Source of the DNA: Inquilinus sp. KBS0705
Lineage (GTDB): Bacteria > Bacteroidota > Bacteroidia > Sphingobacteriales > Sphingobacteriaceae
Direction: 5' to 3'
DNA: 64,000 bases
NCBI GenBank assembly: GCA_005938025.2
Contig: VCCI02000001.1
Span: forward strand, 2,454,618-2,518,617
A program made the position numbers and the translations under genes. Shown here in pieces: positions 42,648-54,340 of this stretch. The notes below the pieces were generated by a model that was not told the DNA's origin, searched no databases, and worked only from the letters and a program-made list of their open reading frames with translations. Within the stretch, counting starts at the first letter, position 1; each line of letters begins with the position of its first letter.

Positions 42648-43390
42648 TGACATTAAACTGTATAGCCGTTGACGACGAGCCCCTGGCCCTGGGCATGATA
42701 TGCGCCTTTATTGAGCAAACGCCTTTTTTAAACTTAGTGGGCCGCTACGGCAGCGCCGTTGAGGCTTTAGGTGGCTTACAAACCCACAAGGTCGACCTGA
42801 TATTTTTAGATATACAAATGCCCAACCTAAACGGCATCGAGCTGGCACGTGTGCTGGATAGCCGCGGCGCAAGCAAGCCGCGCATTATATTCACCACCGC
42901 GTATAACCAATTTGCATTAGAGGGCTATAAGGTTGATGCTTTGGATTACCTGCTAAAACCTTTTAATTACGAAGAGTTTTTGCATGCCGCCAATAAGGCG
43001 CTGGCCTACGCCGAGTTAGTAAACCGCTCGGCCAATACCGCGCCCGCGGCAGATACCGAACGCATTGAAGATGATTACCTGTTTATTAAAGTAGAGTATC
43101 AGCTGGTGCGCATAGCCCTTAGCGATATTTTATATATGGAGAGCCTAAAGGACTACGTAAAAATATACCTGCAAAACAACGAAAAGCCCCTGCTCACCCT
43201 CATCAGCCTTAAAGCGCTGGAAGAGAAGCTGCCCGCCAAACGTTTTATGCGTGTACACCGCTCGTACATCGTATCGTTAGATAAGATAAACTCCATTACC
43301 CGCAATGCCATGCAAATAGGCAAAATTAACATCACCGTAGGCGACCAGTACAAAGATGAATTTGGTAAGTTTTTAAGCAGGTGGGTGTAG
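42647..43390 (+). CDS. LytTR-family response regulator
   Basis: 247 residues. REC domain with D9-D10, phospho-acceptor D55 in LIFLDIQMPNLNG and KPFNYEEF; then a LytTR DNA-binding domain (about 145-247; DYLFIKVEYQLVRI, ILYMESLKDYVKIYL, MRVHRSYIVSLDKI). LytTR proteins bind pairs of direct repeats about 21 bp apart, matching the two operators found just upstream. Predicted activator of the barrel gene and the small secreted protein gene. Confidence 0.93.
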   Translation: MTLNCIAVDDEPLALGMICAFIEQTPFLNLVGRYGSAVEALGGLQTHKVDLIFLDIQMPNLNGIELARVLDSRGASKPRIIFTTAYNQFALEGYKVDALDYLLKPFNYEEFLHAANKALAYAELVNRSANTAPAADTERIEDDYLFIKVEYQLVRIALSDILYMESLKDYVKIYLQNNEKPLLTLISLKALEEKLPAKRFMRVHRSYIVSLDKINSITRNAMQIGKINITVGDQYKDEFGKFLSRWV

Positions 43391-43530
43391 GTTTGCTAAT
43401 TATTTGATACTACTTAATCCCTGCGGCTAATCTGACCATTTGTTCTTCATTTATAAACACCTTTCAGCTGTTATATCATAAGTGCTTATTATAACCTGAT
43501 TAGTGTTGATTTTGGCCTATATGTGCAAAA

Positions 43531-43551
43531 AATCTGCATATCTGCACATCT
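43531..43551 (+). repeat. Shared 21-mer upstream of parC
   Basis: AATCTGCATATCTGCACATC(T), 20 of 21 the same as 30552-30572 before ftsY, followed by another ATCTGCACAT. A TATCTTTA box (43571-43578) is a possible -7 element. The rest of the 43391-43603 gap is AT-rich without a gene. Confidence 0.5.
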
Positions 43552-43603
43552 TCACATCTGCACATTATACTATCTTTACCCATCCAAATTTTTTTGCTAA
43601 AGA

Positions 43604-46429
<2,826 letters not shown>

Positions 46430-46444
46430 TTATTTGAACTACAC

Positions 46445-48283
46445 ATGCTAAAAAGGATAATACTTTATACCGCGCTTTTTATCAGCGGCATTACCCTTGT
46501 CAGGGCGCAATCGGCAAGCCATACCTTCGCTTTTAGCGATAGCACCTTTATGCTGGATGGCAAACCATTACAGATCATAAGTGGCGAGATGCACTGTTAC
46601 CGCATACCGCGCGAAAACTGGCGCGACCGCATGAAAATGGCCAAAGCCATGGGCCTTAATACCATTGGCACCTACATGTTTTGGAACCAGCACGAAATGG
46701 TGCAGGGCAAGTACGATTTTACGGGCAATAATGATATTGCCGAATTTGTGCGCATAGCCAAAGAAGAAGGCCTTTGGGTGGTATTGCGCCCCAGCCCCTA
46801 CGCCTGTGCCGAATGGGAGTTTGGCGGTTACCCATGGTGGTTACTAAAGGACAAAACGCTTAAGGTGCGCAGCCAGGACCCCAAATTTATTAGCGCTTAT
46901 CGTAATTATATGTTAGAGGTAGGCAAGCAACTGGCGCCTTTACAGGTAAACCATGGCGGTAACATACTAATGGTGCAAATTGAAAACGAATACGGCAGCT
47001 ACAGTAACGATAAGGCGTACCTTGCCCAAAACGAAAAGATATTCCGCGAGGCCGGGTTTGATGGTACGCTGTTTACCTGCGATGGCCCAAGCCAAATGCC
47101 CGCAGGCTACCTGCCCGGCTTTTTACCCGCTGTAAACGGCGAGGATAACCCTGCCGCCGTAAAAACACTGATCAATAAATACCACGACGGTAAAGGCCCT
47201 TATTACATAGCCGAATGGTACCCGGGCTGGTTTGATAGCTGGGGAACCGCGCACAGCGGCAGCAATGCCGATGCGGATGCCAAAAAGCTGGATGAAGTGT
47301 TAACCGCAGGGATATCTATTAACATGTACATGTTTCATGGTGGTACCACCCGCGATTTTATGAATGGCGCCAACATGAACAAGCGCGACCCCTATGCCCC
47401 GCAAACCGCCAGTTACGACTATGATGCCCCGCTTGATGAATCGGGCAACCCTACCGCCAAGTTTTACAAGTTTAGGGATGTGATAGCCAAACACCTGCCT
47501 GCCGGCGAAAAGCTGCCCGAGGTGCCCGGTAAAAAGAAAATGACCTTTGCCCTTGAGGCGATAAAACTAACCGGCACAGCCAACCTGTTTAGCAACCTGG
47601 GCAAACCTGTTGAAGCCGACAAGCCCATGAGCTTTGAGGACCTTGACCAGGGCTATGGTTTTGTGCTGTACCGTACCACACTTAAAGATGCGGTTAACGG
47701 CTTGCTTAAAATAAAAGAAATGCGCGATTACGCTACCGTTTACCTTAACGGCCAGCGCATAAGCATTTTAGACAGGCGCTTAAAGCAAGACTCGTTACAA
47801 CTAAGCAGCCTTACCCCCAATAGCACCCTTGATATATTGGTTGAGAACAATGGCCGCATTAACTACGGCCCCTTTTTAACCGAGAACCGCCAGGGCATCA
47901 CAGAAAGTGTTACCCTAAACGGCCAGGAGCTTACCGGCTGGAAAATGTACCAGTTTCCGTTTAGTACACTGGCGGGTTGGCATTATGGCCCTGCACAAAC
48001 CGAGGGCATTGTACAGCCGGGCTTGTACCGTGGCACCTTCTCGTTACGCACCACCGGCGATACCTATTTAGATATGCATGGCTTTGGTAAAGGCTTTGTT
48101 TATTTGAACGGGCACAACCTGGGCAAGTACTGGGAGATAGGCCCAACACAAACCATTTACATACCCGCTGCATGGCTTAAAAAAGGCCAGAACGAAGTGG
48201 TGGTGTTCGACCAACTAAAGGGTGGCCATACCGAACTTTCAACTTTAGACCACCCGGTGTTAAGTGAGTTGATGAAGAAGTAA
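46445..48283 (+). CDS. Glycoside hydrolase family 35 beta-galactosidase
   Basis: 612 residues with a signal peptide (about 1-21, RAQSAS). TIM-barrel catalytic domain with acid/base E182 in VQIENEYGSYS and nucleophile E257 in YYIAEWYPGW. Two C-terminal beta-sandwich domains (about 400-600; YLDMHGFGKGFVYLNGHNLG) are typical of GH35. Releases terminal beta-galactose from glycans, in the periplasm or outside. Begins 15 bases after the parC stop; no other sugar genes are clustered except the aldose epimerase nearby. Confidence 0.92.
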   Translation: MLKRIILYTALFISGITLVRAQSASHTFAFSDSTFMLDGKPLQIISGEMHCYRIPRENWRDRMKMAKAMGLNTIGTYMFWNQHEMVQGKYDFTGNNDIAEFVRIAKEEGLWVVLRPSPYACAEWEFGGYPWWLLKDKTLKVRSQDPKFISAYRNYMLEVGKQLAPLQVNHGGNILMVQIENEYGSYSNDKAYLAQNEKIFREAGFDGTLFTCDGPSQMPAGYLPGFLPAVNGEDNPAAVKTLINKYHDGKGPYYIAEWYPGWFDSWGTAHSGSNADADAKKLDEVLTAGISINMYMFHGGTTRDFMNGANMNKRDPYAPQTASYDYDAPLDESGNPTAKFYKFRDVIAKHLPAGEKLPEVPGKKKMTFALEAIKLTGTANLFSNLGKPVEADKPMSFEDLDQGYGFVLYRTTLKDAVNGLLKIKEMRDYATVYLNGQRISILDRRLKQDSLQLSSLTPNSTLDILVENNGRINYGPFLTENRQGITESVTLNGQELTGWKMYQFPFSTLAGWHYGPAQTEGIVQPGLYRGTFSLRTTGDTYLDMHGFGKGFVYLNGHNLGKYWEIGPTQTIYIPAAWLKKGQNEVVVFDQLKGGHTELSTLDHPVLSELMKK

Positions 48284-48334
48284 TTTGGTCATGCCTCCAA
48301 CTGCCGAACTCAATTTCAACAGATAAAATAACGG

Positions 48335-48359
48335 GTGCCTGCCAATAAATGGCGGGCAT
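48335..48359 (+). terminator. Hairpin after the beta-galactosidase gene
   Basis: GTGCCTGCCA / TGGCGGGCAT with loop ATAAA, followed by a weak T-rich stretch; probably the transcript end of the GH35 gene. Confidence 0.5.
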
Positions 48360-48438
48360 CTATTGTTTATATCGAAATTTATTTTATATTAATTAGCAGG
48401 TAGTCAACAAAAAAAACGAAAAAATCTCGCTGTAACAA

Positions 48439-48458
48439 CGAATTAAAACGAAAAATAA
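48439..48458. repeat. Motif shared with 53898-53917
   Basis: CGAATTAAAACGAAAAATAA, the reverse complement of 53898-53917 with one change. It lies in a wider ACGAAAAA-rich block (48411-48467). Confidence 0.4.
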
Positions 48459-48477
48459 CGAAAAAATTATAGGGCAA

Positions 48478-48516
48478 TAAAAAAGCCTGTGAGGTATCTC
48501 ACAGGCTTTTTTATTC
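48478..48516. terminator. Two-way terminator
   Basis: AAAAAGCCTGTGAG / CTCACAGGCTTTTTT with a short GTAT-type loop; T runs on both strands. Ends the small membrane protein gene on the minus strand. Confidence 0.85.
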
Positions 48517-48532
48517 AAAAATATTATGCTGA

Positions 48533-48871
48533 TTACAGGATCAGGATTAACACTAAAATGATGATGATGATAGCACCAACTGAAAGGTAAACGCCACCGC
48601 CACCCATAGCCTGAGCTTCGTGTTTAAGGCTTTTTAATTCAGCTTTAAGTTCTTTTTTCTCTGTTTTATCCATCTGAGATTTATCCATTGCTTTGATTTC
48701 CTCAACGCGGGCTTTGATCTCTTCGATGCGAGCTTGTTTCTGCTCTTTTGTCATGTTAGCAGCAGCTTCTGTAAAGGCTTTTTTGTCGTCGGTAAAGGTT
48801 GCTGCGTTGCTGTTAAATGCTGTTACAGACAGTAACATGGTAAGTGCAATTAGATAAATTTTCTTTTTCAT
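48533..48871 (-). CDS. Small exported protein with charged helix and C-terminal membrane anchor
   Basis: 112 residues. Signal peptide 1-23 (ending NSNA), a Lys/Glu-rich helix (about 38-85; KARVEEIKAMDKSQMDKTEK) that is probably a coiled coil, a Gly run (GGGG), and a C-terminal hydrophobic helix of Ile, Leu and Val (95-112). It would sit in the membrane with the helix in the periplasm. Common type in Bacteroidota, no known function. Monocistronic with terminator; ATG is the only good start. Confidence 0.75.
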   Translation of the reverse strand: MKKKIYLIALTMLLSVTAFNSNAATFTDDKKAFTEAAANMTKEQKQARIEEIKARVEEIKAMDKSQMDKTEKKELKAELKSLKHEAQAMGGGGVYLSVGAIIIIILVLILIL

Positions 48872-48952
48872 AGCTGTATTTGTTTAGAGTTTTTTTACTG
48901 ATAAGTATAAAAGCAGTACAAATGTTTTAAAAAACTTTTAAAATAGTTTAAA

Positions 48953-49819
48953 TTATATGCTGATATAGTACGAAGCTTCAAAAACATGCCCTGTAACTAC
49001 CTTTTGTATAGCCTCTTTATTAGCTATATCAGCGGGTTCGCCCGCGTTATCAGCACAGCCCAGCCAAGGCTCTATACATACAAAATCGGCCCCTGGTTTG
49101 GCCCACAAGCCAAGGTAATTAAAGTGCGGAAACTCAACCGAAAGGCTTTGATCGTGCTTATCGCTTTTAATGGTAACCATGCGCGATTTGATATTTTTAA
49201 ACACCAGGGCATCCTTATCAAACATATCGCGGGTTAAGTACAGTCTGTTATTGGGCGTAGTTACCGACTGGGTCTCGCCGTTAAAAGTGCCCTCAGGCGA
49301 TAGCAGGTGGGTTTCTAAATGCTCCGGGGTTTCAAATTCAAGGTAATAATCGGTATAGCTTTCGCCTGCGTTAAAGGGGACATTAAATGCCGGGTGCCCG
49401 CCTACCGAAAAGTAAACAGCTTTTTTATCCCTGTTAATAAGCTTATAAGTAACGCGCAGCGCGTTGTCAATTAAAGTGTATAGTACCTGAAAATCAAACT
49501 TATAAGGGTAAACTGCCAGCGTTTTTTCGCAATAAGGTAACGAGAATGCGGCATGGGCTTCGTCCTTCTCCAGTAAAATAAACTCCGAGTGGCGCGCAAA
49601 ACCGTGGCGGGGCAAAGCATATTTTTGGCCGTCAACCAGTAATTCGTTATTTATTAACTGTCCAACTATTGGGAATAAGTTAGGCGCATGCCAGGGCCAG
49701 ATGTCAGTGTTAGCTTGCCAAAGTTGTTCCGTACCGGTTGCCTTATTATAAAAAGAGCTTAACTGGGCGCCCTTAGTATCAACGGCTACCTTTAAGTATT
49801 CATTCTCAAGAATTGTCAT
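48953..49819 (-). CDS. Aldose 1-epimerase family protein
   Basis: 288 residues from ATG 49819 (a TTG seven codons upstream is less likely). Galactose-mutarotase-type beta-sandwich: VAVDTKGAQLSSFYNKATG, LWQANTDIWPWHAPNLFPIV, a catalytic-type His in PRHGFARHSEF, VGGHPAFNVPF and a late acidic FVCIEPWLG. The sequence fits the YeaD/LacX-like group rather than classical GalM. Interconverts alpha and beta anomers of aldoses or acts on sugar phosphates. With the GH35 enzyme nearby, galactose use is a reasonable guess. Confidence 0.88.
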   Translation of the reverse strand: MTILENEYLKVAVDTKGAQLSSFYNKATGTEQLWQANTDIWPWHAPNLFPIVGQLINNELLVDGQKYALPRHGFARHSEFILLEKDEAHAAFSLPYCEKTLAVYPYKFDFQVLYTLIDNALRVTYKLINRDKKAVYFSVGGHPAFNVPFNAGESYTDYYLEFETPEHLETHLLSPEGTFNGETQSVTTPNNRLYLTRDMFDKDALVFKNIKSRMVTIKSDKHDQSLSVEFPHFNYLGLWAKPGADFVCIEPWLGCADNAGEPADIANKEAIQKVVTGHVFEASYYISI

Positions 49820-49849
49820 GACTGATAATGTTTGGTTCAAGATAACAAA

Positions 49850-52291
49850 TCAATCATCATCCTGTTTCTTTTTCTGCTCTAAAATAACAAAAGCACTGCG
49901 TTTTGGTGCAGGCATAACCGAGTTTTCGCCTTTTACCGATTTCCAAACCACTTCATTCAAATCAAGGTCCGGCACGGCATCCTCTTTAGCAAAATTAAAA
50001 CTCGCCGACCGCTTACTGCTTTCATTTACTGCTACATTGCGCTGTTCAAGGTCTACAAGCGCTTGTTTGGCGGTATAAGGTGTAAAGTCAGGTTTAGCGC
50101 TAAAGCATTCATACAAAGGCATGGCAGCGGCATCGTACTGGCTCATAGGCGGCAGGCCTAAAATAAGCTCGATGGTACGCAGCACGCCCGATGTAGAGTA
50201 CATATTATGTAATACCGCGTTCCGTTTAACATAAGGGCCAGCAACAAACACAGGCGAGCGGTGCGCATCCACATGGTCCGGGCCGTTTTGAGCGTCATCC
50301 TCTAAAATAAATACCACCGATTGCTTCCAAATGGGGCTTTTTGATAAATGCTCCAAAAACTGGCCAATAGCCAGGTCGTTATCTGCAACTGCTGCTACAG
50401 GTGTAATAGCGCCCTTTTGCTGGCCGCTGGTGTGGTCGTTAGATATGCGTATGGTATTAAACTGTGGTACAGCGTTTTTGGTTAACAGCGAATCGAAATC
50501 ATGCGCCCATATAGCCACTCGGGTAACATCTTTAACATTCATATCAAACCCCGGCGATTGCTTGCAATAATGCCCTTCTAACGATTTGAGGCTGGACTTT
50601 GCATGCGGGCCATCCTCTACAAACTCGCCATAGGTGCGGTAGCTAACACCGGCCCGCTTGCAGTAATCCCAAATAAAACCATCGCGCGGGTAGGCCGCTT
50701 TACGGGTGCCTTCGTAATCGTAATTACCGCCACGGCCGCCATAGCTGGTAGGCCATGTTTTTTCAACAAAATCGGTAGCGTATGCAGCCATACTCCAGTT
50801 ATGCCCATCGGCACTTACCTCGGCATCTACATAAAAATTATCCATCAATACAAACTCATTGGCTATAGCATGGTGGTTTGGGGTTACGTTCTTACCAAAT
50901 ATACATAAAGATGTATCGCCATTACCGGCTGCTACGTCGCCCATTACCTGGTCGTAGGTGCGGTTTTCTTTGATAATATAGAATACATGTTTAATAGGTG
51001 ACACCTCGCCCTTTTTTCGGGGGACAGGATTGCCTGCCTCGCCGGGCGCAGTGCCTGCAATTTGCGCGTTAAACGGCGTATTGGTATAAACCTGTTTGGT
51101 ATAAGCCTTTAGTTTAAGCTCGGAGGGCACATCTATAAATGACAATGTCCCTTTAAATAAACCGCCTATATACTGTTCCTTGCTGTTAATAGCGCCTTTT
51201 TTGTAACCGCTATTATCAGCCTTTTTAACGGGCTGCGGCCCTTGCGGATTAGCCATCGAGGTAAAGCCCTTGCCGTTGCTCACCAATATTTTGTTACCCA
51301 ACATTTTAACATTGGTAGGATACCAGCCGGTGGGTATAAAACCGCGGCTTTGGCTACTGCCGGGCTTAGATACATCAAAAACAGCCAGGCAATTATTATC
51401 GGCATTGGCAATGTATAGTGTTTTTTCGTTAGCCGATAGAGCAAAACCATTGGTAGTTGACCCTGTAAGCTTTGTTGGGTATAGGGCTGTAGATACGGTT
51501 TCGATAGTTTTGCGGGTAGCCGTATTGATAATGGATACCGAATTATCATTAGCGTTGGCAACAAATAGCAACGTGCCCTTTTTGTTAAGCAATAGCTCGT
51601 TAGGGTGGCTACCGGTATTAATTGTAGTTAGCTTTTGTGTCGTTGTATGGTAAATGGCTAACTTATCGCCACCCCATAATGATATGTAGAGTGTTTTTTC
51701 GTCGGGAGATAGTATACAGCTATAGGCCTCGGCACCTAATTTAAGCTTGCTCAATATGGTAGCCTTATTAGGGTCGATGATGTATAAAGTGCTATCCTCT
51801 TTGGTTACTGTGTACAAGCGATTATTGGCCTTATTAAGTGCTATACCTGTAGGACAAATTTTGTTTTTAGGCCATGCGTCGCCTAATTTGATGGTATCGG
51901 GCTTATTTAATTGACGATTGCTGATGCCAAACTTTAGTATAATGTTGTCATTACCACCCGATGCATATATTGTTTTTTCATCGCTACTAAAAGCAATGCC
52001 ATACCACGATTTGCCTAATTCCTTTTCGTCAAGTAGTTTTTCGCTACGCGGATCTATCAGTTGAAGCGATTGGGTGCTTTGACCGTTGTTAGTTACCGCC
52101 AGTAATTTGCCCGAAGCGGATAGCTGCATGTTTAAGGGTAGATCGCCCAAAGGTAATGATCTGCCTGCTGGGCTTAGTTTCCAGCCGTTTGGAAGTAATA
52201 CCTGGCTTGTTTGCTGAATTTTACCCGGTATTTGGGCAAATAATTGAATAGTTGCCAGTAAGGTAACTATAGATAATGTGAGCTTTTTCAT
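49850..52291 (-). CDS. YncE-like beta-propeller / phosphoesterase fusion
   Basis: 813 residues from ATG 52291 (frame extends to a TTG at 52348; the signal peptide MKKLTLSIVTLLATIQLFAQ sets the start). The N-terminal half (about 50-380) is a seven-bladed YncE-type propeller: AFSSDEKTIYASGGNDNIIL, CILSPDEKTLYISLWGGDKL, GFALSANEKTLYIANADNN. The C-terminal half (about 430-780) is an alkaline-phosphatase-superfamily phosphoesterase with VFYIIKENRTYDQVMGD, NHHAIANEFVLMDNFYVD and FILEDDAQNGPDHVDAHRSP. Predicted periplasmic phosphoesterase; substrate unknown. Complete. Confidence 0.88.
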   Translation of the reverse strand: MKKLTLSIVTLLATIQLFAQIPGKIQQTSQVLLPNGWKLSPAGRSLPLGDLPLNMQLSASGKLLAVTNNGQSTQSLQLIDPRSEKLLDEKELGKSWYGIAFSSDEKTIYASGGNDNIILKFGISNRQLNKPDTIKLGDAWPKNKICPTGIALNKANNRLYTVTKEDSTLYIIDPNKATILSKLKLGAEAYSCILSPDEKTLYISLWGGDKLAIYHTTTQKLTTINTGSHPNELLLNKKGTLLFVANANDNSVSIINTATRKTIETVSTALYPTKLTGSTTNGFALSANEKTLYIANADNNCLAVFDVSKPGSSQSRGFIPTGWYPTNVKMLGNKILVSNGKGFTSMANPQGPQPVKKADNSGYKKGAINSKEQYIGGLFKGTLSFIDVPSELKLKAYTKQVYTNTPFNAQIAGTAPGEAGNPVPRKKGEVSPIKHVFYIIKENRTYDQVMGDVAAGNGDTSLCIFGKNVTPNHHAIANEFVLMDNFYVDAEVSADGHNWSMAAYATDFVEKTWPTSYGGRGGNYDYEGTRKAAYPRDGFIWDYCKRAGVSYRTYGEFVEDGPHAKSSLKSLEGHYCKQSPGFDMNVKDVTRVAIWAHDFDSLLTKNAVPQFNTIRISNDHTSGQQKGAITPVAAVADNDLAIGQFLEHLSKSPIWKQSVVFILEDDAQNGPDHVDAHRSPVFVAGPYVKRNAVLHNMYSTSGVLRTIELILGLPPMSQYDAAAMPLYECFSAKPDFTPYTAKQALVDLEQRNVAVNESSKRSASFNFAKEDAVPDLDLNEVVWKSVKGENSVMPAPKRSAFVILEQKKKQDDD

Positions 52292-52364
52292 AAAATGGCT
52301 TGTACCCAAAATTACATATTGATTTTGGGAATGTACAATGCTTAACAAAAGCTTAATATAGCAA

Positions 52365-53168
52365 CTATTGCTTATCAGCCTTTATCCTGGCCTTTATTAT
52401 CGAGTCTTTTTGCGCCGGGCTAAGTTTATAGTTAAAGTTGAATAAGGCACCCTCAAAATCGCCATAGGATGGGTTAGGAATTACAATATACCTGCTGCCA
52501 AACTCTTTTTTAAGCTGATCGGTAACAGACCGGCGGCTTTGTTCAGTAGGATGGTTATCATACAACATATCAAAATCGGGCAGGTTATCGCCGCATAACA
52601 ATACAATATTATGCGTTTTAAGCACGTTTTGGCGACGGCCCTCTTTACTTGATGTAGCTTGTTTTAACTGCAAATGTGCATCATCCGCATTGGGCAGGTT
52701 ATATAGCTGCAAGTTTTTTATAGTAGCTGCTCTTTCATCCTCGGCACGGTTGGTAATGTAAAATACCGTTACCCCTTTTGATGCCGCGTATTTGAAAAAC
52801 GCCGGTGCGCCGGGTACTGTATCAGCTACAGCTTTGGCTGTCCATAACTTCCACGTTTCGTCGGTATAATCCTGATTATTAAGCGCGCGCAGGGCATCAT
52901 AAGGGCTGTTATCCAGTAGTGTCTCGTCAATATCGGTAACTACCGCTAATGGCTTAGTGCCCAGGTTTTTAAGTGCTTCGTCAAGCCTTAGCCTTGCCAA
53001 ATTATAAGCCTGAAAACAAAGCGCACGGTACTCTGCCGAGCGTTGCTGCCATAGTGATGCCCATACTTTACCGCTATTGGCTAACGAGGTTTGTGCGGTT
53101 TTTTTAGCAGTACTACAAGCACCTAAAAACAAGGTTATGACTAAGATACCAATGGCTATTTTCTTCAT
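52365..53168 (-). CDS. HAD-family acid phosphatase, lipoprotein e(P4) type
   Basis: 267 residues. Lipobox LGAC (C18). Class B/C-type acid phosphatase with catalytic DIDETLLDN (nucleophile first Asp, acid second Asp), Thr/Asn motif YITNRAEDE, a Lys in QATSSKEGRR, and CGDNLPDFD for metal binding. The e(P4) group removes phosphate from nucleotides such as NMN at the outer membrane to allow uptake. 74 bases downstream of the YncE-like gene's start on the same strand, with msrA upstream. Confidence 0.92.
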   Translation of the reverse strand: MKKIAIGILVITLFLGACSTAKKTAQTSLANSGKVWASLWQQRSAEYRALCFQAYNLARLRLDEALKNLGTKPLAVVTDIDETLLDNSPYDALRALNNQDYTDETWKLWTAKAVADTVPGAPAFFKYAASKGVTVFYITNRAEDERAATIKNLQLYNLPNADDAHLQLKQATSSKEGRRQNVLKTHNIVLLCGDNLPDFDMLYDNHPTEQSRRSVTDQLKKEFGSRYIVIPNPSYGDFEGALFNFNYKLSPAQKDSIIKARIKADKQ

Positions 53169-53191
53169 TTAAAGCAGTAAATTCACCGTTT

Positions 53192-53737
53192 TTACAGCAA
53201 TTCCGGTTTTATCTTATCGGTAAATTCCTTGGCAAATTTATTCAATTTGGGTTGGATGACAAACGCGCAATAAGGTTTCATTGGGTTATCATTGTAATAA
53301 TTTTGATGATAATCCTCCGCCTTATAAAACTCGCTTACCGGGATCACTTCAGTTACAATAGCCTTGTCGAACACCTTTTCTTCGGTCAGTTTTTGGATCA
53401 TCGACTCCGACTGTGCCCTTTGCTCGTCGGTATGGTAAAATATTGCCGACCTGTATTGGGTGCCTACATCATTGCCCTGGCGGTTTAATGTGGTTGGGTT
53501 ATGGGTTTTAAAGAAAACCAGCAATAGCTCATCAAACGACAGTATATCAGCATCATACGCTATCTGTATCACCTCGGCGTGGCCGGTATCGCCGTTGCAT
53601 ATTTCCATGTAAGTGGGGTTTATGGTATGCCCGCCGGTGTACCCTGATGCTACTGATATAACGCCTTTTAAGGCCTGAAAGATGGCTTTGGTGCACCAAA
53701 AGCAGCCGTTGCCAAATGTGATTTTTTGTATATTCAT
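53192..53737 (-). CDS. msrA: Peptide-methionine (S)-S-oxide reductase
   Basis: 181 residues from ATG 53737 (longer frame to a TTG-type start at 53812 rejected, as MsrA starts just before the active site). Active site GNGCFWCTKAIFQ with the catalytic Cys; GYTGGHTINPTYMEIC and AEVIQIAYDADILSF follow. Reduces S-methionine sulfoxide in proteins using thioredoxin. 24 bases upstream of the acid phosphatase gene. The two end cysteines of some MsrAs are not seen. Confidence 0.95.
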   Translation of the reverse strand: MNIQKITFGNGCFWCTKAIFQALKGVISVASGYTGGHTINPTYMEICNGDTGHAEVIQIAYDADILSFDELLLVFFKTHNPTTLNRQGNDVGTQYRSAIFYHTDEQRAQSESMIQKLTEEKVFDKAIVTEVIPVSEFYKAEDYHQNYYNDNPMKPYCAFVIQPKLNKFAKEFTDKIKPELL

Positions 53738-54084
53738 GCTATATAAATATACGCATAAATCGCCATTTTGATTTACACCGGCAAGCTGGTTTGGCAAATT
53801 ATGGCAGTACAACTACTTTGTGCCGCATTGCCATTTTACAGTTGTTTTAAATTCCACACCCATACTTAACTCATTCCATATTTTTCGTTTTTCTTGCTTA
53901 TTTTTCGTTTTATTTCGTTCGGGATGGTTACCTAATATAACATAATTTTCCATATAAGAGGCATGTTTTCTTTCTTTATATAAATATGATGAAACATGGG
54001 TATTGTAATATTTTTTATTACGATATAAACTGTAACCTTTTTTTTAGATGACCTGACTACTACAATAAATTAACAGGCCGGGGT
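53738..54084. other. Intergenic region without a gene
   Basis: Holds a CGTTTT/AACGAAAA-rich block; 53898-53917 is the reverse complement of 48439-48458 with one change. No convincing open frame. An AT-rich stretch before 54085 probably contains the promoter of the FecR-like/TonB cluster, but I cannot fix the boxes. Confidence 0.5.
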
Positions 54085-54300
54085 ATGAAAATTGATGACA
54101 GCACTATACAATTGGCGGCAAAAAAACTAGCGCAAGAAGCCACCGGTAGCGAGCTAACCCGGTTAAACCAACTGATGGTGCAAAACACCGATACCGGCTA
54201 CTTTCTACAACTGCTGTTTAACTCCCCAACCGATGCAAACGACGATGAACGATCTGCAAGGCTGTTCAGAAAAATAAAGTCGGCAATAACGGAGGAGTGA
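54085..54300 (+). CDS. Small FecR-N-terminus-like protein
   Basis: 71 residues, all helix: IQLAAKKLAQEATGSELTRL, MVQNTDTGYFLQLLF, then RLFRKIKSAITEE. It looks like the N-terminal cytoplasmic anti-sigma part of FecR-type regulators (LxKxLxGEAT...LxxWL...), but there is no membrane helix or periplasmic part. It could be an orphan anti-sigma-like factor; this is inference. The stop overlaps the promoter region of the next gene, which begins with its own promoter. Confidence 0.6.
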   Translation: MKIDDSTIQLAAKKLAQEATGSELTRLNQLMVQNTDTGYFLQLLFNSPTDANDDERSARLFRKIKSAITEE

Positions 54301-54304
54301 ACTA

Positions 54305-54336
54305 TTGCAACATCGGCCAAAAATAATTTACATTTG
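54305..54336 (+). promoter_or_regulatory. Promoter of the Cys-rich protein/TonB receptor unit
   Basis: TTG (54305-54307), 21 bases, TACATTTG (54329-54336), a full match to the consensus. It ends four bases before ATG 54341, so transcription should begin at the start codon. It also rules out the TTG at 54305 as a start codon. Confidence 0.6.
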
Positions 54337-54340
54337 CCGC

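Noticed and set aside
53788..53856. Short plus-strand frame near 53.8 kb (about 23 codons)
   Set aside because: No ribosome-binding or conservation evidence and it lies in the msrA upstream region.
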